Shown: positions 23,526-36,545, numbered from the stretch's first letter. The stretch: DNA of 64,000 bases from Chelonoidis abingdonii (GCF_003597395.2 NC_133773.1:125120120-125184119); one strand, 5' to 3'. Notes: generated from the letters alone by a model not told the origin. A program made the numbers and translations.

Positions 23526-26289
23526 ATGAATTCAGTAGAGTCATTCCTGATTTGTACCATTGTAAATGAATTGGGGCCCTCATCTCCACAGAGGTAGTGG
23601 TATTTCCAGATGATCAAGCAATCAAACTGACTGAATATATGCTGGTGTTTCATAACAGACCACAGAAAAACAATTATTTTTATGCTGACTGCGTCACACC
23701 AAGTTAACTAGCAAAACCTTAGTCTAATCCTATGCTCTTCACATGTAAAAAAACCTCCCATTGAAATCAATGAGAGTTTGGGGTAAGCCAGGAATATAGG
23801 ATCAGGGCCACCATGTCCACAGGTAGACACATTTCTTGCTACCCTCACTGATATTGGTACATCACAAAGAAGTCAATAAAAACAGCCATATGCATTTCAT
23901 ATCCATTCAAAATGCAAGAGGATGACAGTTGAGGCAGGGAAAACAGTATCTGCCAGATGGAAAAGGACAAAATCAGTTGGAAAAGACAGTTTATTTCCAG
24001 GCTTCTATGAAATTTTACAAACAATGGAGGAGTTTAAAAAACCAACACCACCACCCTATAAAAATCTTGATATTATCTCCTAAACTAAGGCATCAAATGA
24101 AGTTACAGAAAAAAAAATATGTACAGTGCAGTGCTATTCCTCATTCTAATAACGACTAGGTAGCCGGAAATGGAATGAACACGGTCCAGTAATAAATCTA
24201 CAAACCTTAATAAAAACAATCCAAGATTCTGAGCATAAATATGCCCTATTTATATACTATACATGGATCTCAGCTAAAATATTTATTTGCATAACTGAAT
24301 ATACCTATATGAAAATACAATGGTAAAGGCACACTCAATTCAGTTTATAATGAAGGGAATCTTGTGCATGCTGGGCCAATGTACCACAGAATACAAAAGC
24401 ACATTTACTTCCCAATCTTAAACCTCAGCTGCTAATATATTTCTAGTTCCTTTATGTACAATAGATTTTCTCAGTGGTTATATTCTTCACCTTGAGTGAA
24501 AGAGGAAAGCTTTACTGCCATATTTTCTGTCTGAGTCTGGAAGATCCCCAGTTTACACGCCAAATCTTGATGTCCTGCATTCTGGTCATCATCCTTCCGG
24601 TCACTAGTGGAGTGTATGACCTTTTTCAGTGCTGCTCCTTAACTAGCTACTGGAGTCACTCTTGGTCAGAAAAGGCAAATATTACCTTCCACATCCAGCA
24701 TTCTCCATCCTCTACCCCAGACCCATTTCAGTCCCTTGATACACACCTCTCCTCCACAGGTGTCTACACCTCTGCACCACAACCCCAAATCCTGCCTCCC
24801 TCACTGGTTCTGTTGCCAGAGGACACCGCACACCTGTACTTGCTTCAGTCTTGACATTTTTACTCCCTTCTTTCTTGGTGAAATTACCACTGAAATAAAC
24901 TTTTGCCTGAGTAAGGACTATAAGATTTGCAAAAGTTCACTAACAAGGATGAACATGAAAAACTGCTGCTGTACTTCAATATTGTTATGGACTGTACTGT
25001 TCTCTCCATCTCATTTACTTAGACTAAATATCAGGAATTTTAAAACATCAACATAATTTAATTAACAGTTTATCTGAAATTGCAAAAGCATGCAAAACAT
25101 TGGCCCAATAAAGATTTTCTGAACATCTTCAAATAGATGTGGCGAACTGATGTCAAGTAATCCATGATTCAATTCAGCTTGCTCCTAGTGGTATCTCAAA
25201 TGTATCCTATTCACAGCATGTAGAATAGGAATTATCTTATTACAGAATAGGGATTTGTGCCTTCATCATAGTACATGTAAAGAAGACACAGACAGGGACC
25301 ATTAGTCATTTCTAAAATAATTGATCTTGCTATAATGGTTTGATTACTTTTAACAAAAACACAATTGTTATTTGTATAATTCAATAAGGCATATTTTCAG
25401 AGTTCTTTAAAATGGGCAGGGAAGAGAAGCAAAAGTATTTATCCTGTCCTAAAATGAGTTCAAGTGGGAGCAGCCTCTCTCATGTCACTGTTTATTTTCT
25501 AGATTACTGTCCATTCTGCATAAGACCTTTTTCAACATTTCCCTACAGTTATAATGGCTGAAAGTACAGTGGCACCACAGTTTTCCTCCAATATGGTGTC
25601 TGCTCTAATGCATTTTAAATCAATCGTCCAATCAGGGAGCGGACTGGAAAAGGGGGCAGGAGTGACTTCAGTCCTTTACAGTTTTGAAGATATACAGTGC
25701 CAATACCATCCTCTAGTATCCAGAGACTTAAAAACAGACTGTACTACAAGCACATGAAGCGCTGTAGGACAAGAAAAGGCCAATAGCCCAACAAGCTCAT
25801 TAATGTCTTCTGAATTTGAAAACCTGTTCTCTCCAATGAGTTATATAACTCCCATATACTCATTTAAAATTATATACTTAAATTACCTTATTTAACAACT
25901 GTTTCTCTAAGTGAGATAATTTTGCCTGAATTCCCAGTTTATACATCATTTCCTAATTTTTTACATTCTCTCTCTCTCTTTCCCAGGTTTTCTATGCCTC
26001 ACCAACACAAACACAGCTTTATCTTGTTCCAGTTTAGCAACGGCAATAAAACACCACAAAAAGTCTTCTCAAAATCCAATAAAAAGAAATATTTTCTTCA
26101 CAAATGCATTAATAGTGTGCCACAAGATATTATTGAGGCCAAGAATTTAATAGGATTCAAAAAGGGATTAAACATTTATACGGATAACAAGAATATCCAG
26201 AATCATAATAGTAAATATTTTAAAATAAACAAAAAAGTGTAGGAAAGTATGCAAACCCTCATCCTTCAGTTCTTAAGTCAGCCTCTAAC
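23526..26289. other. No gene that can be supported
   Basis: This is non-coding sequence. The longest plus-strand frame, 126 codons at 24474-24854, and the frames at 24736-25056 and 25922-26242 show no recognisable domain. In human, LRPAP1 lies convergent to DOK7 and close to its 3' end; I looked for its C-terminal exon on the plus strand here and did not find it. Confidence 0.4.
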
Positions 26290-26500
26290 TCCTGATGGCT
26301 AGGAAGAACTTTCCCTGAGGGCTGGCTCTCCCATAACCAGCTACTGCAGGGTTTCTTGCACCTTCTCTGAAGCATCTGACACTGGCCACTCTTGGTGACA
26401 TGATACAGGACTCGATGAACCACTAATCTGTTCCAGTATAGTAGCTCTTATGTTCTCCTTCACCAGAAGCCACATCATTTTCTGAAGTTCAGTCAGAAGC
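26290..26500 (-). mobile_element. LINE 3'-end-like repeat (probably CR1-related)
   Basis: TCTGAAGCATCTGACACTGG, GATACAGGACTCGATGAACC and a CTCTTATGTTC end form a repeat end common in turtle sequence. The subfamily assignment rests on general resemblance only. Confidence 0.5.
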
Positions 26501-26544
26501 TCCACCATTCTGGCTTCCCCATGCACATGAGGTGCTCACATACT

Positions 26545-26583
26545 ACAGTCAAACTATCTAACTATCTAACTAACTATCTATCA
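26545..26583. repeat. Microsatellite, imperfect (CTAT/CTAA)n
   Basis: CTATCTAACTATCTAACTAA and following repeat units; short and imperfect. Confidence 0.8.
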
Positions 26584-27013
26584 GTAAAAATAAATATGCA
26601 TCTTTAAAAAATGGCTATCCTAGAGTATCATCCATCCTTTTCAGTCTCTCTTCACTCTACTCAAGAAATCCAACAGCAAGACATCCTCATTTGTACTAAA
26701 TTAATTATCACGGGACAAATTCAACCCTCCAATGTGCCTGTGACGTTTCTACTGAAGTCAATGCGAGTCTGGTCCATTGAAAGATAATGCTTGATAGGCT
26801 ACATGTTTCAATGTTTTCCTGTTCCAGATATGGTTTTTAAGGAGGGGAGAGGTTGCCATCTATTAAACCTTTCAACATACTCATAAAACAGCACAAATTT
26901 CATTATCCTAAAAAGAAATAGGCTGCAATTCACAACTATTCTTACATCCTTAAGTCATTTAAATTAATGGTGTTAAATAAGGTACTTAAGTCTTTGTTAG
27001 CATCTGCTCAGTA
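26584..27013 (-). other. Sequence just downstream of the DOK7 stop codon (probable 3' UTR)
   Basis: This stretch directly follows the DOK7 TAA on the minus strand. It should be 3' untranslated sequence, but I could not fix a polyadenylation site. AATAAA on the minus strand occurs further on, near 25490, inside AT-rich sequence that would offer many chance matches. No open frame continues. Confidence 0.4.
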
Positions 27014-27900
27014 TTAGGTATTTACCTTTAGTCCACCACAGATTGGACAAGCTGAAAAGAGAGCTCTTGTCATCCCAGGGTGGGGGCTATATATTTCACA
27101 GGGGTCAGCTGGGACTCCACTAGGTGGTGCCAACTCACTACTTTTGGAGTCTAACACCTGTCCTTGTGGTTTTACATCTGACCACCTTGAAACAAAATCC
27201 ACATATGTCTCATCACTTGAGTCTTTGGTGCCTTCTGGGAGTAAGGATGCATGCCTCCCCCTGTCTTGGCTCTGCTCACGCGCCATCCGTGTTTCCGAGT
27301 GTGGTACCAGCACCTTAGGGTCACTAATGCCTTGAGGTGCTAGGTCCTGGTCCTTTGGTTGGGTGGAATCCGCACTCTTGTGTTGTACATCTATAGCAGC
27401 TGCCTGTAATAAACTCCTGGGTGTGTCATAAATATGTCTGACAGGGCTAGGAACCTGATATTCTGACCCCAAGCTCCTCTGGGGTTCACTGTGCAGGCAA
27501 GTACATAAATTCTGATCTGAAGGAAGGTTCAATGGCAGGCTAAGCAATGACCCAAACTCATCACCGTGGCAAATATCCAGACTCCCAGCATAGGAAGAGA
27601 AACTTCCGGAGTAAGAAGAGTGACTACCAGTAGCTATCCCACTGTCAGAAGAACTCTGACGACCTATTTCCTGTAGCTGTCTAGACCGAAGAGGCTTAGG
27701 AGGTGGTTTGGTGGTGCCACGTGCCCCTTCTGCAAGTGTTTTTTCTTCCCCAAAATGAATGCCCTTTGCAGCTGCCAGTCCATGACTCTCTTGAGAAGAG
27801 CTGGCCGAAGATTGTTCAGGCCAAATTGTTAACCTACTCCCAACACTAGCGTCCGAATGGCTGGTATCTGAAGATGAACTTGACAGGCTTCTATCATCTC
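27014..27900 (-). CDS. DOK7: DOK7 last coding exon (C-terminal signalling tail)
   Basis: This exon encodes the C-terminal 294 residues of Dok-7, the cytoplasmic adaptor that binds and activates the receptor kinase MuSK in muscle. The acceptor is the CAG at 27901-27903, read on the minus strand behind a T-rich tract. Two bases complete a split codon, and the frame then stays open to the TAA at 27014-27016. Recognisable Dok-7 features, in order, are a Ser-rich start (DRSLSSSS), the proline motif KPPPKPL, the block QSSSDSGIATGSHSSYS, a leucine-rich LLSLPL stretch, two tyrosine motifs YQVP (near 27450) and YDTP (near 27420), and the end FSACPICGGLKVN. In the Dok-7 family the two YxxP tyrosines are phosphorylated and recruit Crk and Crk-L. 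The coding part is about 140 nt longer than I recall for human, through extra sequence between YDTP and the conserved end; two more tyrosines (TYVDF, IYSPHP) lie there. Identification is firm; the acceptor is inferred from phase and consensus. Confidence 0.95.
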
Positions 27901-28160
27901 CTGGAATAAAAGAAACTAGATCAACCTATGTTCAAAATATAATTAAAATAAAAACAAAGAGAGGACAAATAAGCAGAAAGGACCGTGGAATTAAATTTGT
28001 CTTTAGGGAAGGGCTGTTTCTGCTATATTAACAGAATGTACATTACAAATTACAATCTGTACCCCCGGAAAAATATTAAAAAACAACTTGGTTCTCTTAG
28101 TGTAAATTTATTGTATCTCTGAAAATATATCATATTCTATGCTAAAATTGAAGATTATAT

Positions 28161-28318
28161 GCCTGAATCTCCTCTCTGGTGTAGATCAGGAATAGCTGAA
28201 CTGAAGCCAATGACATAACACTGGGGTAAAATATATGTCAGCATATATTCTACTCCAGTGTTATTTCATTGGCTTCAGTTCAGCTATTCCTAATCTACAT
28301 CAGAAAGGAGAAGCAGGC
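28161..28318. repeat. Hairpin with 77-bp arms and a 4-nt loop
   Basis: The arms 28161-28237 and 28242-28318 are inverted copies with a few mismatches, around the loop TCAG. They contain AGCTGAACTGAAGCCAATGA and its complement. It lies in DOK7 intronic sequence about 260 bp from the last coding exon, and would fold in a transcript of either strand. Probably a small palindromic MITE. Confidence 0.88.
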
Positions 28319-29313
28319 CAAATGACCTCAAAATATCTGAGGATGTTCCAAAATATAAACTTTTAATTCTAAATTGCCACAAGCTGCATATTAGATTTCA
28401 ACATTTGTATTTGATTTGAAGCTGTTGAATGAGTTTCTGTTTCATAGAAATCCCTGAAAAGGCTGGCTTGATGCTTTTTATCTCTTACCAATGAATTTTA
28501 ATTGAACAATTGCAAAGTCAACTTTTAAAAAGGCATCAGACATAAAAATCAATTGTTCAGCTCAAGATTATCTTTTAGTTGATAGACCTGAAACTAAATT
28601 CTACAACGTTACAAAGAAAAACATAACTGTACATCACATGAGCGGATGAAAATGTAACTGATATGGCTATGATGATAGTTTTGTATCCATTATATATACA
28701 CATATCCCATTATGCATTTATGCATGAATTAAAAGACGATTTTTCCCCACTAGTAGCTGTAACAAGAGTATTTGCACAGAGGGTCATATATACCTGAAGC
28801 ACTCACTGGAAGTGGAAAACTAAGAAAGGGCTATGAATTGTGATGGTAAGGACAGCCAGGTATTTTCATCCCAATTAAAGGTATTGGTATAGAAAGTGAT
28901 TTTCTGCCTTCTTACGTAAGAATGGAACTTAATAGGTAGACAATGCGTCATTTTGTTATAGTATTAATTTCAAACTTAGTGGAACACATTTTCGGCTGGT
29001 GTAAATAGGTATACCTCTGCTGAAGTCAATGGTGCTGTGTGTATTTGCATCACTCAATGATCTGGGCGTGAGTCAAATTCTATTCTCAGTTACAATGGTA
29101 ACTTCACTGGACTCTGTGGTGTCACTCTGGATTTGCATGGATGCAAAGGAAATCAAAATATAGACCCTTAAATCTAACCTTTTTCCCCTTGCTACGTTCA
29201 TTCACTCTTGACCGTTGTTTTTCATGTGCCTTTATTATCAGAAGATATATAATAAATAAAAATCAGAACAATAAATCCAGAGTATCGCACAAGAAATACA
29301 CCCTGGAACGAAG

Positions 29314-29440
29314 TATCAGAAGGGTAGCCGTGTTAGTCTGGATCTGTAAAAGCAGCAAAGAATCCTGTGGCACCTTATAGACTAACAGACGTTTTGGAGC
29401 ATGAGCTTTCGTGGGTGAATACCCACTTCGTCAGATTGCA
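29314..29440 (+). mobile_element. Monomer of the retroposon seen as dimers at 3.9 and 45.8 kb
   Basis: It runs from AGTATCAGAAGGGTAGCCG through CTTATAGACTAACAGACG to CCCACTTCGTCAGA in one orientation only. It gives a reference for the two inverted dimers. Confidence 0.75.
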
Positions 29441-30775
29441 TTGTCTGTGAATGAGTGTGAATCTATTAAAAGGATATTTTTACTGAGCATAAATAAAGTT
29501 ATAATGAGTTATTGCTTTTAAAGAGATATGTGAAAGTAATGTATATTTTAGAAGTACAAATTATCCACTAAGCACCAATTATGCCTCTGACATGGAAATG
29601 TCTTTTAGATTTGACATGCATACACGCTGCCAAAGACAGAGAAAGAGAAGGGTTTAATTGTAATGGGTTCTGTATTCCTCATTTGCCGACACACTTGCTG
29701 TGTGACTTATGCAGTCACTTCATGCCTAACAGGCTTATATTCCAGCAAGGTATTTAATCACGATGTGACTTTCAATGGATCTGCTCACTTCAATGGGACA
29801 ACTTCACAATGCTTAATTGCTATGCAATATGCATTAAGTACCGATGGGGCTCGTGGAGCCTGAATCCAAAACCCACTGAAAGACAACAGAAAGAAGTCCC
29901 ACTGAACTTCAGTGACTTTGTGATTTCATGCCCTTAAAAGAAGTGGGACCTAAGAGAGTGGACTTTGTCCAATACATTTGGAAGGCTCAGTATTTTAAAA
30001 TCTAAGGTTTTCTTATTTCGGAAGCCTCAAAAAAAGACCTCGTGAAATAAAATCCAACTTGTATCATAGCTTGATCATAGGCATTTCTTAACCTTCCACT
30101 GCCCTGTGCGACTTGAATGGATTAGTAGGCTAGGCGTTTTTCTAATTGCAAAGGCTTTCTGCCACTCTCTCCTCCATGTAGGCGGGTTTGCCTTGGGTCT
30201 TTAAGAAAGGAACAAATGGGTAAGTTTCTTTGAAAAAGGTAGTGAAGTATATTGAGAGAAAAACAAACAAATGTTATACTGCATCTTCTTACTGTAGGGC
30301 TTTAGCAAGCCTTGTCATGTGTTGCATAGTCCTGCCTTCCTAGTACATCATTGACAAAGACTTTTATCTTGTTTATTTCCCCTCTCCAAAAGGTATAGGA
30401 TAGGGGACAAGTGACTTTAGAGCCTGACCTGGAGGAGGTGCTGAGCATATCAGCGGGGTTCTGTGTGCCAGCACCTTTAGATCAACTTAAAGTCAGCTAA
30501 AGTAGTAACTATGGAACTTGATCCTGAACGGTACTGCAACTGGAGATCAAGGGCAGGCTGAGTGTACCAGATGGAACTGGCTAGATCTGGGGGATGAAGA
30601 CAAGAAGAATGTGACCATGGTAAAATTAAGGGTGAATCCTGCCTCACTGAAGCTCAATGGGAGTTTTGCCAATTAACTTCAAGTAGGGGCTGGAGTTTTC
30701 ACTAGAGAGTAGTTTCCGGTGTGGATTTATAAACTAATTCAGAAGATGGTAAATTCTTTGTTACCATACAAGTTA

Positions 30776-30835
30776 GAAATCATAGAAGTATGAGGCTGGA
30801 AGGAACTTCAAGGGCATCCTGGCCGAGCTATTTTA
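30776..30835 (-). mobile_element. CR1 3'-end fragment
   Basis: AAATCATAGAAGTATGAGGC followed by TGGAAGGAACTTCAAGGGCA is the complement of a CR1 3' terminus. Very short copy. Confidence 0.6.
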
Positions 30836-30864
30836 AAGAGATACTCAGCATAAGTGGGGTTTTA

Positions 30865-30895
30865 AAAAAAAAAGAAAATAAAAAAAAAAAAACTT
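30865..30895. repeat. Interrupted poly-A tract
   Basis: Two A-runs separated by GAAAAT. No retroposon body was recognised directly next to it. Confidence 0.7.
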
Positions 30896-31704
30896 GTAAA
30901 AATTAGACATAGAAAAGGTCAATTAGACCTTACCTATACAGGACTATTGCTTATAGGACATTTTCTACTGGTTTAGCCAGTCTAGCTCAATGAAATATCA
31001 CAATGAAAGAGGATCCCACTATCTCCGGGGGGCAGGGGGAGGGGGAACGAGGAGAAGGCATCGAACACTTCACAAACTTTAGCGTACACCTTCCTCAGAA
31101 AACATGCCATTCTTCTCTGTATCGCTTCATCTTCCAGCCACGCACGATTAAACCAGATGTTGGCAGCAATCATTATTATATTCTTGAGACTAATTTAACA
31201 AGATTACTGTAAACATCTTTAAAATGTATGGCATGTTTAACAGCTGCAGTGTATATAGTCTGCTAACTCATTCTCATTGACGTTTCAGTTGGTCTCATAA
31301 TTACACAGGAAAGGAAGCAAATGTGAGATACAACAGAGATTAGTTTTGGCACAGCTGCAGTTACCACATTCCTGCTCACTCTGATAGTCACAGCATCTGT
31401 AACAAACATATATGGAATCATTTAACAAGAGAGGAAGGATAAAGAGAGAAATAAATTGCTGTTGATGGGCTGGTTGAGATGAAGAACAACTTCTAATTGT
31501 GGAAACCAAGATTTCCATGTTCTTACATTGTGTTTCTCCATTCTCAGAGACTTGGGCTTGGTTCACTCCTATGGTGCAGATGCATCAATGGAGACATTCA
31601 CCACCACAGGCCAGCTATTGCTGGCCACCCTCGGAGACAGTAGGCTTAGCGATTCAGCCAAGGACTGTATAGGACCCACCCAGCCAAGGACATCCAGGAG
31701 ATCA

Positions 31705-32050
31705 GAGTCATAGGACTGGAAGGGATCTCAAGAGATGGTCTAGCCCAGTTCCCTGCATTCACGGCAAGATCAAGTATTATCTTCTAGACCATCCTTGACA
31801 GGTGTTTGTTTAACTTGTTCTTAAAAATCTCCAGTGATGGCGATACCACAACATCCCTGGAAAAATTATTCTAGTGCTTAACCACCACGACAGGAAGTTT
31901 TTCCTAATGTCTAACCTAAACCACCCTTGTTGCAATTTAAGTCCATTGCTTCTTGGCCTATCCTCAGAGGTTAAGGAGAACAATTTTTATCCCCGCTCCT
32001 TGTAACAACCTTTTATGTACTTGAATGAGCTCAATCAAAATATCTCACAG
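31705..32050 (-). mobile_element. CR1 retroposon, 3' end
   Basis: The complement of CR1: GAGTCATAGGACTGGAAGGG, then AGGTGTTTGTTTAACTTG, GGAAGTTTTTCCTAATGTC and TTGGCCTATCCTCAGAGG in expected order. It is 5'-truncated. Confidence 0.85.
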
Positions 32051-33603
32051 ATCCCTTGCCCTGACCCTCACCACTGACTTTCTGGGCTGCATCAGCTGGC
32101 TCTAAGCCCTTTAGTAGAGACGAGGTTACAGGCAGGGTGCACTCTTTAGCTTTCCTCCCCATCTAGGCAGGCTTTTCATTTCTGCAGTTGTGTAGCCTGG
32201 TTTCCACTGACAGAATGAATCAGGTATACTGTGTATTAAATATAGATATTTATACTGAACATTAAAGCTGTTCTGCAAGGAGCAGGGCTTAAAGTGTTCT
32301 CAAATAAATGTTGGGTCTGTCAATGACCATGACTGGAACAAAGTCAGTATCACTCCCAGTTCACAACCCCAGGCCATCCTGAGGCACATTAACTTTATAA
32401 TACTCTTTGCTAGTAACATATCTCAGATGTATCTCCAAAGACTTTTTTTTTTTTTGGAGGCTGGGTCTGTGACCCCACCCTCATACCCCTGAAACCCAAC
32501 CCATTTTAAGCACTGATTAGGACCAAATCCTGCAAATCCTTACTTAAGCAAAACTCCAGTTGTGTACAGTGGGAATCTTTCCAGTGTGAATTGCAAGATT
32601 TCGCCATTAGTTCTCATGGCTCAACTCAGACACACCTAAACAAGGAGCTGGCGCCTTGTATACCAGGTTGCAAATTGCTGCTTGTATCTGTCCGTGACCT
32701 GAGGGTGCAGAGCTGTTAGCTGTAACGCCCCTCCATTTTGGCTGTAGTTTCTTCTGCAGTCTCTATTCAAGTGCTCTCACGTCCAAAAGGGGATCTAGTT
32801 CAGCAGAGATAAGTTTTACAAAGCACTTCAAGTGCAAGGCTGGTATAGTGAGTGAGTGAACAAAACCAGACTGAATCTATATGAAAGAGCTGATTAAGAT
32901 GGGCTAGGAGGAAACGTGGGTTAAAGTGTATTAGCTTCTAATCTCCGGAGAATTGTTTTTCTTTTTAAAATATGGGTTTAGGTCACAAGTAAAAATGGAT
33001 TAGTGGTGTCATCCTACATCCCATTTGTGCACAATACAAAACCACTAAACAATGTGTAATAACTTGTCGTGACGGGCAGTCTCTGCTCCAGAGAATCTCA
33101 GGACAGCGATAGCATGACTCGTATGGACATAGTTGTCTGAGGAAGTTTTTACAACATCTTCCCACGCAACATCTTATTAGATGCTCCAGCCAGAGCTCCA
33201 GCCAAAGAATTATTTCATAAACACTAGCACTCTCTCTTGCTCTACCCCACCCACCCCCAGGTTTTTCATACACTTGAGTCCACAGTATCTAAGCACTTAG
33301 ATTCATGCAAACGTTCAAATTAAAAAATAGACTTCATTATTTCCAAACAGAAATGGATCCTCTTGTGTGAAGAAAGCCGCGCATCAGCTGCTGAAATCTC
33401 CCCCTGGCCCTACTTTCCTGGTCAATTAGCAAGGGGTTATGCGAAGGTTGAATTGACTGAGATACCTATGATGGAGGGATTTTATTTTTACCATGAGCGT
33501 TGGTGGGTATTCATTAGGACCAGCTGACAGTCCATTGCGGGATATTTTGAATACTTTCATACTGTGACATTTTATTCCCAAGAGCATGGGATAAGCACTA
33601 TGC

Positions 33604-33735
33604 AGAATCATAGAAATGTAGGATTGCCAGGGACCTCGAGAGGTCATCTAATCCAGCTCTCTGCACTGAGGCGGGACCAAATAAACCTAGAGAGGTGTTT
33701 GTCCAACCTGGTCTTAAAAACCTCCAATGATATTC
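33604..33735 (-). mobile_element. CR1 retroposon, 3' tail
   Basis: AGAATCATAGAAATGTAGGA, GGACCTCGAGAGGTCATCTA and a GTCTTAAAAACCTCCAATGA block are the complement of a CR1 3' end. It abuts a reverse transcriptase fragment from a more 5' part of a CR1, so either internal sequence is deleted or two copies adjoin. Confidence 0.85.
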
Positions 33736-33780
33736 TATGATTCTATTGGGATTTCACAAACTCCCATACTCTCCACTCCA

Positions 33781-34017
33781 TTATCCAAGTTGATAATGAA
33801 AATATTGAGGAGTACTGGACCCAGGACTGACTCCTGCTGGACGCCACCAGATATGAGAACCATTGATAACTACTCTTTGAGTATGGCCTTTCAACCAGAT
33901 GTGCACCCCCTTTATAGTAATTTTATTTAGACCACATTTCCCTAGTTTGCTTAGGAGACTGTCATGAGGCACTGTGTCAAAAGCCTTAGAAAAATCAGTT
34001 ATTTTAATATTAGTCAT
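33781..34017 (-). pseudogene. CR1 reverse transcriptase fragment
   Basis: This minus-strand open frame of 78 codons carries the RT motif DFSKAFDTVPHDSLLSKL, a G-W-L-GHTQRVVING stretch and a degenerate form of the SGVPQGS box (GVSPGSS). These are fingers/palm motifs of a CR1-clade LINE ORF2. The fragment lacks the catalytic YADD box and most of the protein, so it is a fossil. Confidence 0.88.
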
Positions 34018-36545
34018 TTATTTTGATCCATAAAATGTGAATCGGTAACTTTTTGAGATGCCCTTGCATTACAGGTGCTATAAAAATGTATTACTGTGTT
34101 ATGTTACATTGTTTTACAAAAATCAGTCAAGGACGGAGCAGCAGCCTTAATCTCTGCATTTCCTTCCTTTGCATGTTTAAGTCGGATCCTTGCTGTTACA
34201 AGTCCAGGGTGATCCTTACACCTGTTTCAGCCCCTTTACACCATGTAAAAAGGGAGAGAGCAGTGTAAATGGGCCCTAAAAAGCTCCATGTCTGATTGAA
34301 GGAGGATTCCCTCAGCATAGGCACTGTAGAACACAGCCATAAAGCTAACAACCATAAGCCTATGCACATCATCACTCACGAGCTCTGACACAATAAGCGT
34401 ACCAAGGGCATGCTGAAATGGGGCTGTAACACTGTAGACATTCCAGTTATAGGGCAGCCTGGGTATGCTGCTGCAATTTAAAATGCTGCAGAATCAGGCT
34501 CGTTGACTGTAACATCTTTATGGCTAGGATTGTGTCTTTAATGCTTGCATGTTGCTCCATCAGCAAATACTATATGTAATAATAATTAATAATAAATGTG
34601 AACTATCACATCTTTTCCTTCGAAACTTTATTTTGGATTTATGAATAATGGGTTAATTATTATAGATATATTTAGGTTTGTTTGGATGATCCATTCCAAA
34701 GCATTGTAGTGGTTATTCAAACGTGGAACAAGTTTCATATACACCAAAAAAGAAAGTATGGATCAGGAAAACACTTTTGTATCAAAAGTTCATTACGTTT
34801 TCTACACAACTGAACTATACTTTTCAAAACTGAACACCTAAACTGCACATGCAAATCCTGCATTTGAGCAAAGAAGGATGCACCTAAACATACAATAGCC
34901 ATGTTTGCATAACTATTTGCCTAGTTATGTATGCAATTAATGCAGCCACCTCTGGAAACTGGATTTTTTTTAATTAGACAAATTATCACTATTGTGAAAA
35001 AAAAACAAGATAATATGCTAGTTTTCCAATTAGTATTTTCCCCTGTGCCCCTACAATTTGTTCAGGTTAATATTTAATAAATCACAGAGCACCATTTAGC
35101 AAAGATGCTCTGTGAACTTTCTGCACATAAAAGGCTACCAGAGGTGGACATCACCATGTCTATCCACAGTCATACTGGAAGGAAGCTTGGGGAAGCTGAC
35201 TTATTGCTTCCTCAGTCTATACCCATTCTGTGGATAGTGGAAAATTCAATCTCTGACTCTTTTTACTGCACTAAATTCTCTCTCTTTTTGCAAAAATGCC
35301 CTTTGTTACATTAAGCAAACGTTAACGGACCCTTTTCCTTCTTAAGCTGTCAAGGAGTCATGTCTTTAAGTTCCAAGCAGAAGGGTGATCAAGGCAAAAA
35401 TCCAAAATCCATTAGTAAATTGGGGCAAGAAATCTGGTTCATACTTAAACTTCTACACCACTCAAATTATGAAATTCAGAAGATTTCATAAATAAAGCCC
35501 CTAGGAAGAATGTATTAATATCCAACATGACTTTGCATTAATTAATGTAAATATAAATAATAGTAATAACTTGAGGATTTCTGAGTATAACCCACTACAA
35601 GGAAGTTTAGATCTAGTTAGCTAAAGTGCAGGGATGATTTATCTATTTAACATATTCCTTTCAACAGACTGGGTGGATTTTGATACTCTTGCCAGATACA
35701 GTATGCAGCTGCTGGCAACCTGACCTTTTCAAGTAATACAGTACATTCTGTGTAATAGAATACTTGATAAGGAAAACTAGTCTGCGCATGAATCTCCAGC
35801 ACTATACACAAGTTAGGATAGGTTGTGTCATTTTACCATACATGTCTTAAACTTCTGAATGACACCTGATAAACACAAGTCTGAAATGCAGTTGCATGCA
35901 AAGATACGCCTCTGACAGTAATACAAGCTAGGCAGGTCACCTTTTTTTAATTTGCTTTCCATATATCCACATATAGTCTTCTGAATATTGTTCTGCCATT
36001 CACTAATGATTACAGCTATGTAAATTTTCCAGTCAACTATGACAATATTACATGTATCTGTGAAGCATTCAAAATTCTTAGGTGGGAGAATAAACTTTAA
36101 AACCATATATTGACTTTAGCTGAAGATGAGACCTTAGAAAAAAATCTATAAATGGATTTCTTGGAACATTAGATGGATATATTAGCTGAAGTGTTGACAT
36201 AAGAATGGCAGATCACAATTTGATTTCTGTACAGGAATAACGACAATGGAAAGCAAGGAAAATCAGGGAAAAGACAGGAAAAATGGCCTACAGATGCTTA
36301 GGCATCCAGGGTGATTGATACAGTATAAATCCTGATACAACCGATAGTTAGAGAACAGAGGGAAGTACACAGACGTATCTAGATCCACAGAGGATTTTTT
36401 TATACCAAAGTACAATTACACCCAAGTTTTGGAAGGTAACAGGCCACTAAAAATATCAAAAAAGTGCCCTGCAGAAAAAAGTTGACCCCCTTTATGGATC
36501 CCTAACTAGAGCAATCCAGTGTAGCTCTGTTGACTTCAATTGGAC

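Noticed and set aside
24474..24854. A 126-codon plus-strand frame with hydrophobic start, possibly secreted protein.
   Set aside because: No recognisable domain, no supporting splice sites or codon bias, and no neighbours suggesting a gene.
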